Assembly: GCA_011009095.1 (NCBI GenBank)
Contig: VTPC01005831.1
Location: 1 to 64,000, forward strand
From: Ignelater luminosus
Lineage: Eukaryota > Arthropoda > Insecta > Coleoptera > Elateridae
Direction: 5' to 3'
DNA: 64,000 nt
Positions 58,963-64,000 of this stretch are shown piece by piece. Position 1 is the stretch's first letter. Every line of letters starts with the position of its first letter. The notes under the pieces are model-generated. The model ran no database searches, was not told where the DNA came from, and saw only the letters and a program-made list of their open reading frames with translations. The translations under genes and the position numbers were made by a program.

Positions 58963-61900
58963 TTATAGCTTTAAGCCAAGACGATTGAGGAATGCTTCAT
59001 TATCACAAATAAGTTTCTCCAGTCTTTCTCTGGTGGCGGAAGTTTGATTCTGTTTCAGCTTCTCCTTAGCTGTTGCAACTTCACATCGGTAACCAGTAAC
59101 ATTATGAAAGACACGAATGTGCTTATCACCAGAAACCAAAAGGTATTTGCCAAGAGAATCGAACATTATTGATGTTATGTCACCTAAAATTGCAAAAAGA
59201 ATCTGAATGATGTTTTATATTTTAAATGCAGTTACTCACCACTGAAGATATTTTCAATAGTACCATCCAGCCGACCAGTATGAGTTGAATAAAACGAGAG
59301 AGAATTCCATGTAGCAATGGCAACGACTTCGGCATTAGGGGAGAGAGCAATTCGGGCATTTCTACTTGTCTGTTCATATTTACTAGTAATTTTTAAATGT
59401 GGATCTTCTCCTTTTTTATAGTCCACTAGAATATGATCATTTTAAAATGCTTAGAATTAAAATAATTTAGAAACATTAAGAGCAAGTTGAGTACAGTTAA
59501 ACAAATAAAAATTTCAAAACCAGATGTAATAAAATTAGTATATTCAGATAGACTCTTAGAATAAAAATGATTTATACTGTATTGGAATTTTAGGGTAAGT
59601 TTCAAAGACAGTCCCCACGAAGTCTCCAATTGACAGTTTATATTCAAAATATCTATTTTATTATAAAATATCGAAAGTCTTAGTTAATATCTTTTTACTC
59701 TAATAATGCTTTAATAAACAAAGTGTCCAATAAAGGTGTTCCATACATTAGAGTACTGACTCAAAAGATGTAAAATAAGCAAGAAAGTTTATATAGTTAG
59801 GTCCTAAAATACACAACTTTCTAAAAATGGTGTGTTAATATTGAACATTCCTCTACCTATTTCATTATACGTAAGAACCATGCAGATGATCACATCTGGA
59901 TATTGTACACATACTTCTTAAGAAGAAAGAATTACTAGAAACTCAGTTTTGACATCCTCAGATATCAAGATAATATTTTACTTAAAAGCAATGCATCCTA
60001 TGAGAAAAATACAAAAGGAACTTTTTTTGTTACATCGAATGTAGATCTTGAAACTAACAGAGCTGTCTATTTCTCCAGTTGTGTAGCATATTATTTTTCC
60101 AAATACCCCTAATCTCCACCCTGGGAAAAGATAACACGAAACCTGTAAGATAGAGATGCCTTAAGTAACAAGAATGTAGAGACTCTCCTCTCAGTATTGC
60201 ATGTTGTTTTTGAGATATCAAGAAAACAAGAAATTTTGAATGGAACTTTGTCACCTGTATTTTGAAAGTGATGTAGGTACATTAGAACATGAGTTTTTGT
60301 TTATTTTATATTCATGGATCAGCACTCTAATTTATGGAACACCTTTACCAGACACTGTATTACTTAGAGCAGGCCTTAGTATACTTTTTGTCATTTTTTT
60401 ATTTGGAAAAAGAGAAAGATCGTTGGAAATCGATAAACAGTCACTTTGTGATGAATATTTTGTATTTGGTCTGTTTTAGTGGCATTTTAAAGTTTGTTCT
60501 TGTTGAGTAACAACGCTAGACATTCACTGGGTGCTCACGAGGTAGTGTGAACGTTGTCCGCTCTCTGCTCCAACTTATATAAAATACAATTTCTACTGGC
60601 TAATTAACCAGAATAGACTATTATATTTGCCTACCATTAAAAGGCTTGTTAAGTTCACGTCTGACAGATTTCAGCAACAACAAAACTGTTCATCATTGGT
60701 TGTATGACTATTAGAATTCCCAGTTACAAGCAAAAACCACTTCGTTTTTAAGGTTAGGAGGTAAAAATCCTACAAAGTGACAGTAGAACAGAATCAGGCA
60801 CAGTATGATCCATCATTTTGGACTTTTGTTCACAGTTTTGCTTTATTAAACGAATCTTCTTTTGGGTCATACAGGGTGTTAATAAAAAACTTTACCCACT
60901 TCAGGAGGTGATAGTAAAGACTAAAACGAGAAAAAAATCAAAATAAATTCAGGTCCAATATTCAATGATTTCCAAAATATTGGCCTTTACAATTCCGTGC
61001 AGACCTGTTAACTTTCGTTTGCATCGTCGTTATTTGTCAAAACATCAAGAATCTTTACTATAAGAATTGCACAAAATTGCCTTCGGTATGTTTTAAACTC
61101 ACAAATAATAAGGATGCGACCGAAAGTTAACATGTCTGCAGGCAGTTTTAAAGGTCGACATTTTAAAAACCACTGAGCATTGGACCTTGGCTTATTTAAG
61201 TTTTTTCTTGTTTTGATATCTACTATTACGTTCTGAAGAGTATAAGTAGTCACTTTTTCTGAGGTCTACTTACGTCTGTTTAGAGTGGATATAAAAAATT
61301 TTAGAATTCATATTTCGACGGGTTATTGCGACGCTTTCATTACATAACTCATGGATGTTTCAAGAGTCGTGATTGTTAATGTCAAAGTTTTCCCAAAGTT
61401 CTCGACTCGTCTTGGTATTGACAAAAGTTTAGAATTTTACTTTTGTATAAATAAGCTTTAATCCATTTTGTTTAAAAACCATTACTGAAGTTTCAACTGG
61501 GATGGTTTTATTATACAGGGTGATCGAGAAACAACTTTCATTTGATATACCACACCCACTGATCTTGCGTCAAAGTTTTTTGGCTGTTAAGTATAGTACA
61601 GAGGTGGATGTTTGAACGTCAATATTCACATTGTAAGCATTTATAGGACCAAATTATGTTAAAAAATGTCGAGATTGTGTAGAAAATACATACAGCATTT
61701 GGCCAGTCCATGTGCGTTGAATATCCAAAAGTTATAACAAATTAATGTACAGTAGCCCATGATAGTAATGTCCCGATTTCAATTAATAAAAGTACGTTTA
61801 TAAAGCTTTAAATTCTCTTATCAGATACTTCTATTTTCCAACTAGTTAATCTTCTACTATTTAATGCAGGAATTTCCATTCCTATATAGCAGTAGTTTTC

Positions 61901-63969
61901 ATAATCAAAGTCAGTATCTCGATTTATTTATCTATAATTGGGACATTACTTTTACAAATGAATGTACATGTTCAGTGTGGATGTCTGATGTACAAGATTT
62001 GGATGTCCATTAAAAGGCAAGGCAATGACCTATTTTCTAATTTATAGTTCACATGTTTACAATTTTTAAGATTTTTCAGAAACTGTAAACGCTTGTGAAT
62101 AATACCAATATACTATGCAAAGAACACCAACTACAGAAGTTGATAATGCAGTCAACGAAAGGGCATGGAAGGGGGGAGAATTTTTCTCTTGAGGAATGTG
62201 TTGGGGGTAGTTAGGAGGCAAACATACTAAAAGTCCCCGCCCCTAGCCCTGCCGCTTCAGGGAGAGAGGGAGGGTGGAAAGGTCCATTTTTTCGGTTCTT
62301 CGCTTATAACTCGGAAACGGTGCATCGTACGGTAAAAAGTATTCCTTACAAAATAAAAGATAATTAAATTTCCTACAAGAATGTTTATATTTATTTTCTT
62401 CCTATGTGTTACAGTTTCCGAGATATTCGCCAGCAAAAATCGATAATTTTAGAAAAACTTTTTTTGTCTCACATTTTTCGTCAAACTTGTCCTTCTAACT
62501 CCTCAGCCTTATGTTTTACAGAAAAGTCGTCAAACAGGAAGTTGCAGAGCATTGAGGTTTCTTCAAGAATATGTAACGTCTACTAATTTATCTTCGACAG
62601 GTCAGAAGTTACAGCAATTTGAAGTTTCCGGATAAATTTTGTGATTTCTCAAGACAAGTCAATGAATGCCCGAAAGGGGGTTGTAGAGGTATCTTTCTCT
62701 TGAGAAATGTGTTGGCGGTAGTTAGGAGGCAAACATACTAAAAGTCCCCGCCCCTAGCCCTGTCGCTTCAGGAGGGGGGGTGGAAAAATTCCTTTATTCG
62801 GTATTTTGCTTATAACTCGGAAACGGTGCATCGTACGGTAAGTATAATGAAGCTACTAGTTTGTAAAAAAAGCGTATGGCACTTCCAAATCTTGAAAAGT
62901 GGTTAATTTACCTATTGTGTAATGCATACCTATGCTGTTTGTTGTTTTACAGTTACCTTTATTTCATTTTATTGTGATTCATGGCGTCAAAAATAAGGTC
63001 ATTAACTGTATTTAACTGTATAATAAATGTATCTTCCTTTTTCGTGATATGTGGGCTTTGTTAAAGTTTTTAATGGAAATATAGAACAGCACTTTTAAAT
63101 AAATCTCTACGTGTTAATCAAAAACGACTTCCTTGATCTTGCAATATTACGTTAATATTAATCCATGTGTCGGCTGTTGCTTTTATTGTACCTTAGGATA
63201 AGATAAATGCAAACTTTTGTTTTACTTCAAACAATACAAACAGTTTCTCATTCACACATTTTTCAAACTAAACAATATGCTATATATCATCTTACAAACT
63301 TATGACATAATATAATAACGCAGAAACACAAACGCTTTTCAAAAAAGGAAAATTGAATAAAAAGATTTTTAAATAAATCATTTTTAAAGGACACTATAAG
63401 TGGGACAGCAAAGAAATATAATTAGACCACCCAAAGTGACGCTTCCTCGTTATTACTCATATTTATGCAACTCGTAGAAGACGTCTACAAAATAATTTGC
63501 ATGTACCTTTGGTATCAAATAATTTCCAAGTTCCATCTTTAGAAACGGTGGCCATATGTGACGTATCAACATCGAAGGCAACATCATGTACACCAGAAGT
63601 ATGACCCGTTAGCTCAAACACTCTTTTAACTTCCTGATATTCGCCAGCTTTATTAAATATTACTTCCCACACTTTAACGTCTGGAGCGAAACCTACAGAA
63701 TAATAAAAAAGACTGTTAACATTTATACTCATAATTAAATGCAATATCGTGATAATGATGTAATTAAACATATTATATTAACCTGATGCAACAATGAATC
63801 TTCCACATGGTGATATTTTAGCACATGCCGTGCTCATAAGGTAGGTGTCAACCCGAGCCAGTTGTTGTCCTCGTAAATCCCATACAACTAGGTCAGTCTT
63901 GTTGGAACAGGTCATGATGAACTTTCCATTGCATGCTATTCCTAATCCAACTGCATCTTCCTCGTGAAC
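58963..63969 (-). CDS. TBL2: transducin beta-like protein 2 (WD-repeat), 3' four exons, 5' part beyond the window
   Basis: WD40 protein anchored in the ER membrane in animals, linked to PERK signalling. Minus-strand exons: 63783-63969, 63507-63692, 59240-59425, 58963-59183 (stop). The encoded order is VHEEDAVGLGIACNGKFIMT with DLVVWDLRGQQLARVDTYLM, then VGFAPDVKVWEVIF with VFELTGHTSGVHDVAFDVD and DGTWKLFDTK, then YKKGEDPHLKITSKYEQTS with ATWNSLSFYS, then YLLVSGDKHIRVFHNVTGYR and a charged C-terminal helix ending LNRLGLKL. These match TBL2 WD repeats 3-7 and its tail. The N-terminal signal/anchor exons lie past position 64000. The third intron in this view (59426-63506) is 4.1 kb and repeat-rich. 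Confidence 0.92.
60880..61275. mobile_element. foldback MITE in TBL2 intron
   Basis: A long imperfect inverted repeat: left segments (TTCAGGAGGTGATAGTAAAG, GGTCCAATATTCA, GCAGACCTGTTAACTTTCG) recur inverted at 61110-61250 (CGAAAGTTAACATGTCTGC, TGAGCATTGGACC). The left end begins ACAGGGTGTTAATAAA. This type of end and interior is widespread in insect genomes. Non-coding. Confidence 0.6.
61764..61951. mobile_element. short MITE in TBL2 intron
   Basis: AGTAATGTCCCGATT at the left is inverted at the right as AATTGGGACATTACT (14 of 15 matching), about 190 bp apart. AT-rich interior, no coding sequence. Target duplication is unclear. Confidence 0.45.
62157..62841. repeat. two direct repeats of about 180 bp, 510 bp apart, in TBL2 intron
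   Basis: 62157-62340 and 62667-62841 share GTAGTTAGGAGGCAAACATA, CTAAAAGTCCCCGCCCCTAG, a CGCTTCAGG segment, a G-rich run and CTTATAACTCGGAAACGGTG then CATCGTACGGTAA. The unit is about 510 bp, as in a two-copy tandem array. It is much more GC-rich than the surrounding intron. Confidence 0.75.
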
Positions 63970-64000
63970 CTAGAAAGAACGACAATGACTTCAGTTATTT

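Noticed and set aside
61008..61253. 81-residue minus-strand open frame in TBL2 intron
   Set aside because: It lies within the foldback MITE; the frame is a by-product of the inverted repeat.

Overview
The window looks like AT-rich insect nuclear DNA. Genes have spliced exons with GT/AG borders, mostly short introns, large non-coding gaps and many degraded DNA transposons and one LINE. The order of insect cannot be fixed from sequence alone. No rRNA, tRNA, CRISPR array or bacterial operon was seen.

Layout. 1-3.9 kb: intergenic, with a hAT-type MITE (perfect 8-bp target duplication) that itself carries a smaller TA-flanked MITE. 3.9-6.7 kb (minus): a complete seven-exon calpain-7 gene, modelled at 817 aa. 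7.5-12.7 kb: transposon graveyard (nested MITEs, a piggyBac remnant, two mariner/Tc1-type remnants). 15.8-28.0 kb (plus): a complete 23-exon Spt6 gene, 1790 aa, whose 5.2-kb intron 12 holds an RTE-like LINE relic. 30.1-33.1 kb: a roughly 3-kb element with about 230-bp terminal inverted repeats, containing DUF4806-type exons on one strand and a frameshifted arthropod mobile-element-type gene on the other. 34.9-54.6 kb: an imperfect tandem duplication. Right edge, 58.9-64.0 kb (minus): the 3' part of TBL2 (WD repeats), with a repeat-filled 4.1-kb intron.

The most unusual locus is 36.1-40.0 kb. It is an open 11-exon gene (673 aa) built from two successive copies of the Spt6 tandem-SH2 (tSH2) domain, so four SH2 folds, preceded by three repeated exon pairs each ending in an acidic-hydrophobic motif of the type D-[LF]-[IV]-[IF]-L-E. 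It has none of the Spt6 core. Its exons 8-9 keep the same intron phases (2, 0, 1) as Spt6 exons 18-19, so it probably arose by DNA-level duplication of the Spt6 tSH2 exons about 10 kb upstream. A second copy at 46.2-49.0 kb is a pseudogene, with one phosphate-pocket arginine replaced and the other lost to a frameshift. A further fragment lies at 49.1-49.6 kb. Two tiny Cys-rich single-span membrane-protein genes (70 and 52 aa) sit on the minus strand in the same region. The second unit also carries an intronless, 5'-truncated MOV10-type RNA helicase segment flanked by an 11-bp duplication; the paralogous block at 44.2 kb shows the empty site.

Working idea, an inference only: the Spt6 gene supplies the elongation factor that reads the phosphorylated RNA polymerase II linker, and the duplicated tSH2-only protein could compete with it or redirect it.
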